A DNA stretch of 64,000 bases, taken from contig JAIXMQ010000038.1 of the NCBI GenBank assembly GCA_025716855.1, positions 1-64,000 of the forward strand. The letters run 5' to 3'. The DNA is from Pilaira anomala. Taxonomy: Eukaryota > Mucoromycota > Mucoromycetes > Mucorales > Mucoraceae. The notes beneath the pieces are model-generated. The model saw only the letters and a list, made by a program, of their open reading frames with translations. It was not told the DNA's origin and searched no databases. Both the position numbers and the translations under genes were made by a program. Below are positions 46,905-60,495 of the stretch, one piece after another (the first letter of the stretch is position 1; each line of letters opens with the position of its first letter).

Positions 46905-48485
46905 CTATAACTTCTTCTTTCCTTCTTCTAAAGCAATAATGTTTTCTACAGCTTCTTCTACGTTCTCACAAACCATGTTTGCAGGGAAATCAGGGGAATT
47001 TCCTTTACCGGTAAAGACACCGGTACGTACTAAAACACTTGTCCATCCGTATCCGTTGGCGCCTTGAATATCAGCAGCTGGGTTATCACCTACTGCATAG
47101 ACATGACGATGTTGACCGTGCGTAGGTTGAAGGGATTCAAGTACTTGCTCAGCAAATTGATAAGTAGCGGCGTGTGGTTTACCGTAAGATGTGGATTGAA
47201 GCGCATGACCTGTGAGTTTCTTGTATAATGAGTCAAGAGCTACCTTGAATGCACCTTGGCCTAATCTAGGTGCAGGAAAATCTGTACTCCAAATCTAAAA
47301 AAATATTTTGAGTAATGGACACTTATTTTAAGGTTAAAATACATATGACTTACGAGATCATTCTATAATTGAAGAATAGTTTAGTTAATTTTGATTTGAG
47401 TAAAAAAAAAAAAAAAAAGTTATATACTTCTATTTACGTTGGACCAGTAAAGAGGGACATCTTGCATGGTATAATCAGTCTTTCTTGTACCTAAAATACC
47501 ATTATTGGAACAAAGTGCGTCCAACATGATTTGAATATCTCTGCCCCCTAATGAATGGATTAACTTGTGAGAAAAAAAAAGATATGTTTTGGGGGGTATT
47601 GGACTTACAATCATATGTATCATAGAATACCATGACAGCATGAATAGGAAGTTGAGAGAACTCATGAGCAGCCTAATAAGTTTTAGCTTTTAGTTTTTTT
47701 TCTTTGAGAAAAAGCATATGAATACATGTGAAAAAAAAACATACGTTTGTCAAAATGGATAAATCGGAGGTAGGAGAAGAAAACGGCCAAGCGGAACTAT
47801 TCCAGTGCATAATGTCATGAGGAGTGACAGCATCTTGAAAGCCATACTTTTTTGCAACGTCGTAACAGTTACGGCCTTTACCACCTACGATCAAAACTCT
47901 TTTATCACTGTATTTCTTTGCCAAGTTTTGCATGGGAGAATGAGATAATATGACTTGGTTGGGATCGATCTATTTGTGTCATGTTATTTTTTTTTCATGA
48001 AAATTCGTGTTTAAAAAAATCTGTTACCTTCACGTTAATGAGTTCACTGATTTGTCTAGCTTTTTCGGATTCAGTTACACCACCACCATTTGTCAATAAA
48101 ACAAATGGGATACGTCTATTGTATTCTTTAACCGTGAGTACCACTTACTCTTCTTTCTCTTTCTTTTTTTTTTTTTTTTTTTTTACCTATTGCTTGAATT
48201 ATCACCGTTTAATAATTTAAGTGCACTAATTTTAATATATTTAGTTGATATTTTTATTTGTTTTTTGTAACATGTATATCGTTTACCTACCGAGTTGCTT
48301 CAGGAATTTGACGGTTTCCCTGTTTAAAAGAGAGTTAATAAGATATATATATTTATTTTATTTTATTTTACCTTGATCAAAACACCGTCAATATCAAAAG
48401 CAAAAGCATACTTGGGCTTACTGGTGGTTGAAATAAACCGAGCACTTTGGTTTAGAACTAACCTACGACTCAAAATACTTGTCAT
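46905..48485 (-). CDS. HAD-superfamily hydrolase, HDHD5/CECR5-like
   Basis: About nine exons chain in frame (the first is 48372-48485, the second 48291-48319, the last about 46905-47295). One exon is only 9 nt, encoding Asn-Asp-Leu near 47355. The N-terminus, MTSILSRRLVLNQSARFIST, is presequence-like. HAD motif I is FAFDIDGVLIKGNRQIPEAT, motif II is PFVLLTNGGGVTESEKARQI, and the C-terminal motif III/IV region has SYGKPHAATYQFAEQ and AVGDNPAADIQGANGYGWTS. The cap contains LSHSPMQNLAKKYSDKRVLI. These are the hallmarks of the TIGR01456/CECR5 group, likely mitochondrial phosphatases of unknown substrate. The cap and motif order are complete, so the gene looks intact. Confidence 0.9.
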
Positions 48486-50670
48486 TCCTATTATAAAAAA
48501 ATAATAAAAAGGGTAAAAAAAAAAGAATCTTTTTTTTTTTTTAGTTACGCACCAGATTTTGAAATATTAAGCGGTTTTTGAACTTTTATGTAACAGATGA
48601 AACTGTGTGTGAGTGTGTGAGAAAGCGTATAAGTGTGGACACTTATAGGAATCATTTGTAGTGTGTACTAAGTGAGGATTTTTTTTTCGAGTCAGTACGT
48701 AAATGAGTGTGTATATGCGGGAAAAACGCGCTTATTTTTTTTTTATTTTTTTCAGGGAGGGGTAAAGATAAAATATAAAAAGGTAATATAATAAAAGCTT
48801 AACGAAAACTTGTTCATACCAGGGTTGGGTATGTCGTATTTGAGGCATATATACATTATACAATATATGTATACAATAAAAAGAATAACTAAATGTTACA
48901 TAATAAACCCAATAAAAATCTTTATAATAATATACATATTGTATATGTACATTATTATCAATATTCTAAACACTAAGGAAATCTTTCTACATTAAAATGC
49001 TTTATCAATTGGACTTTAAAGTATAAAAAGACAGATCGCTAGATCAAAAAATAAAAGGAGTTGAAATAAAATATTTCAACCAAAGAAAAACCATTAATAA
49101 ATAAATAAAAGAAGTTGAGTAACTATAGACTTTATAGAAGATTAGCTACCTTGTATAAAGTAAGGAACGACTATAGTTATAATATTACACTTTCATTCAT
49201 TTATTAATATACATAAAGTGACAACATTGAAATAAGATATTTCAGTGTTTCAAATAAAAAATCCGGATTTTTAACTATTTAAATATCTAATAAATCTGTT
49301 GTTTTTCACAATACAATTTTATTTATCTTCTTTCTCTTATTGTCATTTCTTTTATTCTCTATACGAACAGAATTTGTTTATTACAACAATGGCCAATGAT
49401 ACAAGATGATATGGTGTAGTCACTATGGACCCGGAAAGATCGGAGCGAAAGTTCTAGTGTTTTCAAATATTTATCGTAATAGCCATATTTGTATCTTTTA
49501 CTTTATTTCTGGCCACTAGAAAGTGTGCTTGCTAATTATAGTGGCTATCCTATCACGCTAAAATTAATTATCTTTTTCGATCACTTTAGCAAACATTTTT
49601 TTTGTGCCGGCTTTCACTTTTATGCACATGGAAGGTGGATATTTTAGAGGTTTCCTTTTTTTATTCCGAAAAAGAAAAAAAAGGAGTAAAAATAATCATC
49701 ATTTACCACAAAATGCCTGCTAATTACTTGAATTACTAGAACCATTCGTTATAGCATACGATATCCATTCATTTATTTCAAAGTTAACATTTATCAGCTT
49801 ATAAGTATCCTTTATATGGACTTCAGTTTTATTTGTTAAAAAACTAAACCAACCATTGTTTAGTCCGGGATTTAAATGAGATGATTTTTATTCGGCTTTC
49901 AATAAATCATGATAAGCTTTAATCCGAACTAAAACATCCCCCTTTCCCCCCCCCCAAAAAAAAAATAAAATAAACAATTGGTACCTTTTTTTTTATAAAA
50001 AAGAAAAAAGAAAACACACATAAAATAATCATTCAAAAACATTCAAACAGAAATTACAAATACATTCCCTTAGTTACGCTACCATTTCTAGTTCTTGTAC
50101 ATAATACACTGAACAAAATATCATTCTAAAATAGTTTACATTGGACAATTTAAACATTTCTTTTTTTTACACTAAACAAAACCGTTACGAATTTTAATTG
50201 GTCTATATAAGATTTTAGCATAAAATTTGTACTTTTTTTTTTAAAAAAAAAAAAATCTCAAAAAGTCGATAGAATTGGTAAAAACGTTTTTCGTTTTCTC
50301 GATCCAAGACTAGTCTTGATATGTACGTAGTAACTAGTTACACAAGATCTCTTTTCAAATGCATTACATACACATATATATAAAATTTCAAACATTTTAT
50401 ACAATAACTGTTTTTATTTATTTTTAATATATGTATGAATACACTACTATAGTAAAACAAGAGGATAAAAAATATAAAAGATGACCAAGCATTGAAAAAA
50501 ACAAGTCGAGAGATCTGATAAAAATGTAACTTGAACAAAAAATTGTAAGAGCCAATGCAGAGAAAAAAATTATCGAGGTTAATACTTGTTTCCTCCTTCA
50601 AGTGTCGTAAGTATAAGCAGTGAAGAATATTTTTAGTACATATTATAGTAGTTTCTTTATACTATATATC
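48486..50670. other. Long gene-poor region
   Basis: No gene was recognised in about 2.2 kb. It contains GTGTGAGTGTGTGAG-type simple sequence near 48605-48620, C and A homopolymers near 49945-49970, and a T11A13-like palindrome near 50233-50256. The ORFs at 48810-48995 and 50338-50601 are low-complexity chance frames. Confidence 0.4.
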
Positions 50671-52164
50671 TCACCTGGTCGGAAGAGGGTGTAGTTGTTC
50701 CTCTACTAAGGCTATCTTGGGTCTGGCTGCTTCATAATCTCCGATATCCGCTTTCTTGAAAAATTCTAACGCTTTCTTAAGGTGCTCTTCTTTACTTCCG
50801 AAGAAAGATATTTTCTTTAAAAAATTGGCCTCACCAAGAATATAATTTGCCTTTGGGCAACCTAATTCTGCCCCACGTAAAAAATAATAACACTTTTTTA
50901 TTGCTACACTCTCTATGCTTGCCATTCCTGTCAACCCTTTTGGATCATTGAGGCAGAAATAGGACGAAACATAATTTTCTCTAGATATTTCAGTACTTTG
51001 AAGAACACCATCCTCCCCACTCTCGTATATTTCTCCAATTAAATTATATGGTGGGCGGAAGGTACGAGATTCATGTGCTTCCTGGTAGTAAGTAAGTGCT
51101 GTTCTACAATTTTTCTTAACACCCTTTCCTGTGTGATATAATCGGCCAATACCAACTGCTCCGATTTCTTTTGCTCCAGCAAGGTTGTATGCTTTTTCAT
51201 ACCATTCCATTGCTTTTTTATAGTCTCTTTCTACAACGATGCCATTTTCATAAGCAGCCCCCATTAACAAAATTGCGTCCTTTTCATTGTTCCTTGCATT
51301 TTTTATTAACCAATTCATATGTTCGCTATTATCTTTATGACTGTTGATCTCCCCTGAGCTATAAATCCTTGCAAGATAATAATGAGAAATAGCTACACTG
51401 GCAGTTTTCTTGTTTGTAAATGTGCTCCAGATAAAGATTTGCTTTAACTCGCTTAAAAGCGTTTCAAGGGGCACTAAAGTTCTACAAAATAGCATTGGTA
51501 AAGCCGTATAGGTATTGTCGTCTAGGAAAATGCCCAGAGATGCCTTTTGACTTTTATCCAAGAGTTTAATTTCAAAGTTTTCTTTTTCAAATAGAAAGAG
51601 TCGATCGTCCGTGAAGTTTTCGGTTTTGTTATTGTCATATTTTGCTACTATTTTTTCAAACCAAAACACAGCTTTCGCATAGTTTCTTTCAACAAAAGTA
51701 CCATGGAAGTAGGCAATGGCTAAGCGAGCCATGGCATCTGACCATTCATTTTCAGCAGCTAATAAAAGCCAAGTGAATGCAAGTTTTTTGTCTACATCTA
51801 TGTCAAGGTTGTGTTCGAGATAAACACATCCTATATAGTATTGTGCAGCAGGATTATTCCATTTTGCTGATATAAGTCTCAATAAACCTATAACTTCTGG
51901 TTCGCCTCTTTCGGCATGAAAACCATAATTCACTATATATGCAATCGCAAATAACATCATGCCATACTCATTGCCATAATTTGACGCCTTTTCGAAGTGC
52001 TCTAGGGCTTCTGGATACCGATTTTGGTTTATTTCTTGTATCCCGTTAAGAATGTCTCTGTCTCCAGGATCAGGAAAGTCTAACAGTAAAAAGTATTAAA
52101 ATTGTTTTATATAGGTCACTGAAATAGATCACGATTTACCATCAATTTTATATATTATTTCCAT
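50671..52164 (-). CDS. Sel1-like repeat protein, paralogue 1
   Basis: Exon 1 (52140-52164, 25 nt, MEIIYKIDG) and exon 2 (50671-52079) give 477 aa. The mature part opens DFPDPGDRDILNGIQEINQN and then carries Sel1-like helical repeats along its length, for example IGCVYLEHN, AMARLAIAYFHGTFVERNYA, LLMGAAYENGIVVERDYKKA and GIGRLYHTGKGVKKNCRTAL. There are no membrane segments or catalytic domains. Sel1 repeats are protein-interaction scaffolds in ER-associated degradation, chitin synthesis and signalling. The partner is unknown. It is divergent from paralogue 2, with about 720 bp between starts. Confidence 0.9.
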
Positions 52165-52826
52165 TTGAAAGGTTTAAAAGAAAAGAAATGCAAAAAAATT
52201 GTTACATAGACTATATTGTTAATAGTTATCTATCACTTAAAAGGACATCTTAAATATTATGTAAACAGGTCATAAACGTGTACATTATATTCTCATGGAA
52301 TTTGTAAGCAGCAAGCCTAATTTATCTAATTATCAGGTACAGCCATTAGTTACACTAACTACTGATCTTATTTTGAAATGAAAAAGATCAAATAAACCTG
52401 ATTGCGAGGTAACTACCCAGTATCATTCAAGTTTATTTTGAGATAAATCAAGGTTTATTAGTATATTCACCCTATACAATGTTGTCCAATTGGGTTATTC
52501 TATTTTCGATAAAATTGGTTTGAATAATTTCTATCGTTTTTGTGGAATCTCTGTAATTATGCAAGAGACCCGTAAAATAAATCAGGATAACAAACAGATC
52601 TACGTATCCGTTATTATGTTATAATACCTTGCCAAAACGTTTCAGAGTTTCTTTGTAATTATTCTTGTATTTCGCTAAAATTATGTAACAAATATTGGGA
52701 CCTGTGTAAAACCTAAAAATATAAATCAGCTTCTTTCTAATATCAAGTATTATATCAATTGCTTATTCATGTCCATTTAAAAGTAAAAAAAAATTTATGA
52801 TTTATGTTATTTTTACGCTCTTACGC

Positions 52827-52862
<36 letters not shown>

Positions 52863-52885
52863 CTCTATCAGTTTTTTTTTAATTC
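52165..52885. other. Bidirectional promoter between two Sel1 paralogues
   Basis: It separates head-to-head paralogues 1 and 2. It contains a CT dinucleotide run near 52832-52860, just upstream of the paralogue 2 start. No other gene was seen. Confidence 0.5.
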
Positions 52886-54390
52886 ATGAAAATATTATAT
52901 AAAGTCGGAGGTAACGTATCAATACGCAGTATCATTAATTCATACCTTGACCTTTTAAAACCCCCCTTTTTAAATCAGAATTTCCGGATCCTGGCGACCG
53001 TGATCTTTACAACGGAATAGAAGAAATAAATCAAGGGAACTACAAGGACGCTTTGAAACATTTTGAAAAAGGTGCAAATTACGATAATGAGTATGCATCG
53101 CTGTTTACTGCTATACTTTATTTTACTGGTTTTGGTTTTGCAAACCGTGATCCAGCAAAAACTATAAGTTTGCTTAAAAAAGTTGCTTTGAAATGGAAAA
53201 CCCCAATTGCACAATATTTAATTGGTATCACGTATTTATACGGTGACAAGGGTATAACTCAACATGAAAAACAAAGTATACATTGGCTTACTTTGGCAGC
53301 TGATAATGGCTGGACGGACGCTATGGGTTACTTGGGACACGCTTATTCTGCAGGTAACTTAAGTATAAAACAAGACATGAAAAAGGGAATTGTATGGTTA
53401 GAAAAAATAGCACGAATAAACGACAAGGAAATAATAAACTCGATTAATAATGGAATACTTTACTTGTTTGGAAATAAGGAACTTGAAATAAGTACAACTC
53501 AGGTTGAAAAAGATACGATGGCTACCTTGAAACTCTATCTATGTTTGCCTGTTCGTTACTTGGAGCTTGAAAAGTGTCCTGCCGGATTAAATTTAAAAGA
53601 CGTTAAACCTCTAATGCTTTGGGATGCATTGACCAACAAAAACATTATCAATATTGGCTACTGTCAGATGGTTCTGGGAACTTTGATTCGCGGTACTTCT
53701 AAGAACTTTGCTCAAGCTGTATATTGGAATAGGAAGGCCGCAGAAAAGGGAATTTTAACGGCTGGTATAAATGTGGGGCTAGCGTACGAGAATGGCGAAG
53801 GCGTAAATCAAGATTACGAAGAAGCAATGAAATGGTACAAGCTTATGTATGATAGGTATGAAAGCCCTAGTGCTGCGCATCGTATGGGTAATTTGTATCG
53901 TCACGGACTCGGCGTTAAAAGAGATTGTAAAATGACATTAAAATATTTCAATTATGCAATCCTTAAGATAGAAGGAATGGGACGTTTTTTGTACCTTACA
54001 ATTGGTGATATATATGAACACGGAAGAGATGGTGTACCTCAATGCTACAAAAAAGCATATCATTATTATTTGAAAGCGTTTGAATCCGGTGATATTCAAG
54101 GAGCTGCTACCATTGGATATCTTTATTATACAGGTTCAGGTGTGCCTGAGGATGAAGAAAAAGCGTATCAATGGGCCAGTAAAGGATTAGCAATGAATTG
54201 TCCATCGGCACAATTTTTACTTGGTTTTATGTGGCTGAATGGATATCAGGGTAAAACGGATCTCCATAAAGCTTTATTTTTATTCAAAAAGGCAGTTGAC
54301 GGTGGGCATTCACAGGCTTTGTCTTATATAGCTTTAACACAAGAAATTATAGATAATGGAGGTGATATAACATTATTCAATTCTTCGTAA
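52886..54390 (+). CDS. Sel1-like repeat protein, paralogue 2
   Basis: Exon 1 (52886-52910, MKILYKVGG) and exon 2 (52979-54390) give 478 aa. The second exon opens EFPDPGDRDLYNGIEEINQG and is filled with Sel1-like repeats such as IGITYLYGD, AMGYLGHAYSAGNLSIKQDM, VGLAYENGEGVNQDYEEAMK, MGNLYRHGLGVKRDCKMTL, IGYLYYTGSGVPEDEEKAYQ and LLGFMWLNGYQGKTDLHKAL. Exon structure, intron phase and length match the other three copies in the window. Paralogues share the frame (D/E)xPxPGDxDxxxGIxEIN and a YLFxNKxxEL-like block after the first repeats. Confidence 0.92.
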
Positions 54391-55605
54391 TCTTAAGAAT
54401 ACAATCTTTTATTTTATTTTTAAAATAGCTAAAGTTATTGTAGCTTGTTACTTAAATGAAAAAGAATTATTATCTATAAATTGTATTAAAACATAGTATA
54501 TATATTTTCGATTTATTTTCATACATGTAATTTTTGTTAAGTTGTATGTATACATATAAGCGATGTAATCTGTTGCACCAGATCGATTTTCCTTTTTTAT
54601 TTTCGGGAATAGTTTTTGCTATTAAAGGACTCGTCTTCTTTTAAGCGTTTTTTTATCTATTTATTCAATAATGTATTTAAAAAGAATCAACTAATATTTA
54701 AACTCGTCATTTAATATTAATTACACAATAGCAAAAAAAAAAAAAAGAAAGTAAACTAGAAGACTATTAATTAAAAAAGAAAAGGTTGAATTCATACTAC
54801 GATAAACTCACAGACGTTAGGTATATCCATTTTCAGGAACATGAACAAAAAGTCCCTGTCTAAAAAGTTACTTTACTCTAGAACACGTGTAAAAGAAAAA
54901 GATGTAGGCACTCTGGTAACCCAATCACTGACATAAACTGCATTAAAAAAAACTACAATACACACACACACACACATATATATACCAGTGTGTAACTTGT
55001 ATCGAATAAGTATATACCCTTGTGATACTTTATAGGAACAGTAACAGCAGATAAGCTATCACATTTTTTTTTTATTTAGTATTGTCGTGTTTCATATAAA
55101 AATAAACTTTAAAAAACTTTTATATATACAAACACGCACACGCTACATCACACGTCTCAAAAAGTATAATTGAACCTTTCGACTTTGAAAAAAATGATAT
55201 CGTGTGACTCCAAGTGGAGAAATAGAGTGGTACAACCCAAAAAATCATATCGTTCTTGATCCGTGACTTTTTAAACATTTTATAAAATGAAACTATTATA
55301 CTTTCTATACAAACTCAAAAAAGAAAAACATAAAGTTAACAATTTTTCTTAAAAAAAAAAAAAGATATTTTATTAATGTTAAAAAAAAAATGTATACACA
55401 TGCCTTTTGTCTCCAAATATAAACCTGTAGCATTACTTTATAAAATACTTTACACTTTACTTATTAAACAACCGGTTAAAGCTCAGATATTTTTCCTATT
55501 TACTTTCGCTCATCTTCTCTCTCTCTCTCTTTTCCCTTTTTCTTCTTTTTTTTTTTTTCTGACAACCCCTTTTTTTTTTCTTAATAAAAACTCTCCATCT
55601 ACACC
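54391..55605. other. Intergenic upstream of the 14-3-3 gene
   Basis: AT-rich. It contains an (AC)n tract near 54958-54974 and a strong CT-rich tract at 55512-55560 just upstream of the 14-3-3 start. No gene was seen. The ORF at 55376-55618 ends within that tract and overlaps the true start. Confidence 0.4.
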
Positions 55606-55783
55606 ATGTCTACTGTAAGTTTTACTCGCGTTTTTTTTTTGTTTTTTTTTTATTTTTTTTTTTAAAAAAAAACAAACTTTCATCTCGGTTAACTAAACTC
55701 ATCTTGTTTATAGGAACGTGAAAACAATGTCTATATGGCCAAGCTCGCTGAGCAAGCCGAACGTTACGATGGTACCTTCATCA

Positions 55784-55819
<36 letters not shown>

Positions 55820-56809
55820 AATTTTTTTAATTTTTTTAGAAATGGTTTCCTTCACCAAGGACGTTGCCAAGGTAACAAATCAACAAAACGATAGAGAAAC
55901 GGGAGAGAGATAGAAATTAGAAAAGGAAAAAAAAAAAGAGGTTAAAAAAAGACTTACATTTTTTTTTTAAAAAAAAAATATAGATGGGTGTTGAGTTAAC
56001 TGTTGAAGAACGTAACTTATTATCTGTCGCTTATAAAAATGTGATTGGTGCACGCCGTGCATCTTGGAGAATTGTATCTTCTATTGAACAAAAGGAAGAG
56101 AGTAAGGGTAACTCTGCTCAAGTTGAAAAGATCAAGACTTACCGTCAAAAGATCGAGACTGAACTTCAAGATGTCTGTAAAGATATTTTAGCCGTCTTGG
56201 CTGAAAACTTGATTCCCAATGCTCAAGGTGGTGAATCCAAGGTCTTTTATTACAAGATGTAAGATTATTATTTTTTTTTTTTTTAAAAAAAAATTGTATA
56301 TGTGTGTTGTGATACAAAGTTCTATTATTAACTTTTTATATATTTATATAAATTAGGATGGGTGATTATCATCGTTACCTTGCTGAATTCCTTACAAGTG
56401 AAGCTCGTAAAGAATCTGCTACACAAGCTCATGAAGCTTACAAGACCGCTACCGAAATCGCTCAAACTGAATTAGCTCCTACTCATCCTATTCGCTTAGG
56501 TCTCGCCTTGAACTTTTCCGTCTTTTATTACGAAATTCTCAACTCTCCCGATCGTGCCTGTCATCTCGCTAAACAAGCTTTTGATGATGCTATTGCTGAA
56601 TTGGATACTCTTTCTGAAGAATCTTACAAGGATTCTACTCTTATCATGCAATTACTGAGAGATAACCTTACTTTGTGGACTTCTGATTTGCAAGAAGGTA
56701 AAAAAAAATATATATATATACTTTATTTACATACTTATTCTAACCCGTATCTATAGAAACAGAGAAATCAAATGAAGCTCATGCTGATCCTGTTGACGAA
56801 TCCAAATAA
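55606..56809 (+). CDS. 14-3-3 family protein
   Basis: Six exons (55606-55614, 55714-55771, 55840-55871, 55984-56258, 56357-56697, 56757-56809) give 255 aa, the normal length. The sequence is highly conserved: [58 protein letters not shown], the second signature [20 protein letters not shown], and an acidic C-terminus. 14-3-3 dimers bind phosphoserine/threonine motifs in many signalling proteins. Exon 1 is only nine nucleotides. Four of the five introns contain long T runs or T(n)A(n) palindromes. Codon use is biased towards C-ending codons, as for a highly expressed gene. Confidence 0.97.
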
Positions 56810-56838
56810 ATATTGCCCCCTCCTTTTTTTTTAACTCA

Positions 56839-56871
<33 letters not shown>

Positions 56872-57123
56872 ATTTTTTTTATTATATAAAAAAGAAAAAT
56901 TATTATCAAATTGATAATTTTGTTATAAAAATAATATACTTGTCATTTTTTTTTTAAAAAAGTAAAATGTTCTATAATACTCTGCCAGAAATTTTGTTTA
57001 CTTACTGGCCAAAACGAAATGAGTAATTCATAACAAACTTGAGTTGTTTATTAGTTTTCTTCAAAGCCACCAAAACTTAAAATCCCCCCCCCCCCTCATC
57101 ATCAATTTATACATACATATATT

Positions 57124-57170
<47 letters not shown>

Positions 57171-57244
57171 CATTTTTTTATTATTACTAGGTTTTTTTTT
57201 GATATACACATATTAAAAAAATTGATTTTTAAATTTAAATTCTT
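56810..57244. repeat. Simple-sequence cluster between convergent genes
   Basis: It holds a CT run near 56843-56870, an 11-C run near 57083-57093 and a long (TA)n near 57126-57165. No gene was seen. It is the 3' side of both the 14-3-3 and WOPR genes. Confidence 0.8.
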
Positions 57245-58467
57245 TTAATAGTTATCAAGTGTAGCAGGGTGGTGATGCTGCTGATGGTGGTGTTGTTGTG
57301 GTTGGTGCTGTTGCTGTTGATGATGATGATGATGATGACGATAAGGATCAAAAGAAGGAGTAAGAAGAGGAGGTGGTGGCGGCCTATTATAATACTTACT
57401 ATCACAAAGTATAGCAGCAGGTGGTGATGGTGTAGGTGAAGGAGATAAAGGATCTGAGGGACTACTACCATGATATATTTTACGTGATTTATTAGCGTAT
57501 GCAGGTGCTTTAGCTGTTGTCACTGAATTATAATGTTGATGTAATTGTTGCGCTGGGATAGGCGGAGGTGGTGGTAATTCTGTAAATGGTGTACTTCTTG
57601 AATAATTCAATTGACTATAATAAATTTTATTTTGATTGTAACCATTATCACTACCACCACCATGATAAATTTGATCATAAGTACGCTTATTACTATTGCT
57701 GCTGTTGTTATTATGGTGACTATCTGAAGATTTACTGCGTTTCCTTATTGGTTCTTGTTGATTACCATTACCAGCAGTAGCAGTACCACCACCACCACCA
57801 GCAGCAGCAGTCGCATATCCTTGTAAATGTGGCATCAAATCTGCAGAGATTTGTAATCCAGCAAGTTCTGGGCTGCTTGAGGGCGTTGGTAACAAATTAT
57901 TTAATACGTCATGTTTACTATAATAACTGACAATATGTAAAAAGTTCCCATTCACCAAGATACGAATTGTTTTCTTAATTAACCCATTTTGCTTAAAATT
58001 GTATGATGTATTGGCTGTAGTCAATGAACCCACAAGTGCTCTTTCTCTTTGATGTAACACTGCTGAATCCTCTTGATGATGATGACCGTCATATACATTA
58101 TAACTATCTTGTTCATTCTTTCGACTCTCTCGGCTTGCTAACTCTCTATACACCAGAAAGTTGCCAAGAATACGTGATGGACTCCAGAGAAAACCATCTG
58201 TCCAGCGTTTAATACCTTTTTTTTTTTTTAAATGATTGTTAATATATACATGTTAAATTAAAATATATGTGTACAGATGTACTTTTTTTTTTTACCTGAC
58301 TCAGTTTCATCAAATACAATAATAGTTCCAGATTTGATTGAATTACGTTCTCTTTCAATCAACCTTCTATTAATTTTTGGTAAAATCTTATTTCTACATG
58401 CTTCAATAATTAATAGTGTATCAGTTGTATTTTCTATAAAACCATGAAAAGTCTTTGTGAATGGCAT
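57245..58467 (-). CDS. WOPR-domain (Gti1/Pac2) transcriptional regulator
   Basis: Two exons (58296-58467 and 57245-58215) give 380 aa. The WOPR domain begins at residue 3 (FTKTFHGFIENTTDTLLIIE, then RRLIERERNSIKSGTIIVFD) and continues across the intron into GIKRWTDGFLWSPSRILGNF then LVYRELASR. WOPRb includes LIKKTIRILVNGNFLHIVSY. The remaining 220 residues are low complexity with Gly, Asn, Pro, His and Gln runs. WOPR proteins (Wor1, Ryp1, Pac2, Sge1) bind DNA and are master regulators of morphology or development in fungi. Which process this copy controls is unknown. The next gene upstream is over 3 kb away. Confidence 0.94.
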
Positions 58468-58585
58468 ATTATTATTTATTTATTTTTTTAGAAAAAGAAA
58501 TAGTTGTTTAATAGGGAATAAGAAAAAGGAGAGAAGAAACCAAAAAAAAAAAGAAGGTTGAAGTTTATTGGTTTTATTAGTTCCC

Positions 58586-58617
<32 letters not shown>

Positions 58618-58826
58618 GTTTTACTAAAACAAGTCTTGTCAAATATAAACACTTGTTTGTTATTGTACATTAACTAAACCTCCCCCCCTCCCTTCTTCCC
58701 TTCTGTCTCTTACTCTCGCCTTTTTTTCTCTCTCCTTATTTACTTTCTATTTACTTCTTTTTCGTCATTACTATATTTTTTTTTTCTTTACCATATACAT
58801 AAAATATTCAACATTTGATTATTTTC

Positions 58827-58869
<43 letters not shown>

Positions 58870-60443
58870 TATTTACATTTTTACATCATACTTTTGAATA
58901 TAAAGTAACAAGCTACTCAGTAAAAAGAAAAGAAAAAAAAATATATATATTACACAAATGCAGATCATTAATTGAATGTGGCGTTTTTATATATATATAT
59001 AAAGCTTATTATCAAATATTTTAGAGTTGCCAAACTATTCCTCGGGATCCATATTCCGTTCATAAAATCATATCTTAATTCCGAATAAAAAATGTGGTTT
59101 CCACGATATACATCTTTTTTGTTATTTTTTTTTCCTTTCTTTTGACACGCTTGTACGACTTCTTCTTTTGTCATTTCCGATATAATATGGCATCAAACTA
59201 TAATTTTTTTTTTTTAGGAGTCATTTTTTCCACTTCTTAATTGATAATCTCTCTCTCTCTCTCTTTCTCTCCTATTGTAATATAAATCGCGCTATTAACA
59301 TACAGTTTTATATAACATTTCATTTTAAAATATAAATGAGGAATAGACCAAACCTGTTTAAAACAAACAACTTTAAAAATATACATATATACTTTTTCAG
59401 GCAATGTAAAAAAAAAAGAGCTTCATTTGTTAATCTCTCTCTCTCTCTCTTTAAATCATTGAGAATAACCTGTTTAACTCGATATTTATAAAAAAAAAAA
59501 AAAGGGCGTTGATCTAATTCTATTTACATGTAAGGGGTTCTCAAAAAAAAAAAAAATCTTTATAAAAATCTCGGCGTCAAAAATATTTACTCTACACATC
59601 TCTGTCATAACTCTTTCACTATGATTCAACTTCATAAATAAAACATTTTTTTTTATCACTTCTTTTGTCATTTAAATTATTACCTCGCATTCTTTCTCTC
59701 TCTCTCTCTCTTTTTTTTTTTAGCTTGATAAAAATCATATAAACTTTTAAATCTATTTATTCTATAATTCACCTTTTTTTCTTTTTAAAAAGTTCTGCAG
59801 TTACATCATTAATATATATAACCACTTTTTTCTTAAAACAACTGAGAAATATACCCGATCTAGCAAGTAAATAAAAAAAAGGGGGGGGGGGTTAAACATT
59901 GTACTACCTTTCTCTCTTTCTCTGCCTCTCATCGAAAAGCAGTAATTTACGCCTTACGTTCAAAACGTACCACGCACACACACACACACACACGCGCACA
60001 CATATTTTTTCCAAAAAAAGACTGCATACTCTATAAACGTGCTACACATGTTTTTTATGTTTCGTATTTTAGCAAAATAACAGAAAAAAAAAAAATAAAG
60101 GAACAGAAAAAGAGGAAAATCAATTTGATAAAATAAAAAAAAGAAAGAGAGAGAAAACATAATACTTTTTTTTTATACTTTTTTTTTTTAAAAAAAGAGA
60201 GAGAGTGAATCCTAATATAAATTTAGAAAAAATTGTAAAGAAAAAGTTACCCCTTTTCTCTGTCTCTCTTACGATAAAGTTGGTATACATTACATATTGT
60301 ACTCAACAAGCAGTAAGAATAAAAACAATCGTCTAATGTTGTTGCATGTGATCAACAGTTACTGACATCGCATTCTGTTAACTATGTACTACCTTAGTAC
60401 CCTTGACCCCTAATCGTTCATCACAACTTTAATAATTGGACAC

Positions 60444-60495
<52 letters not shown>
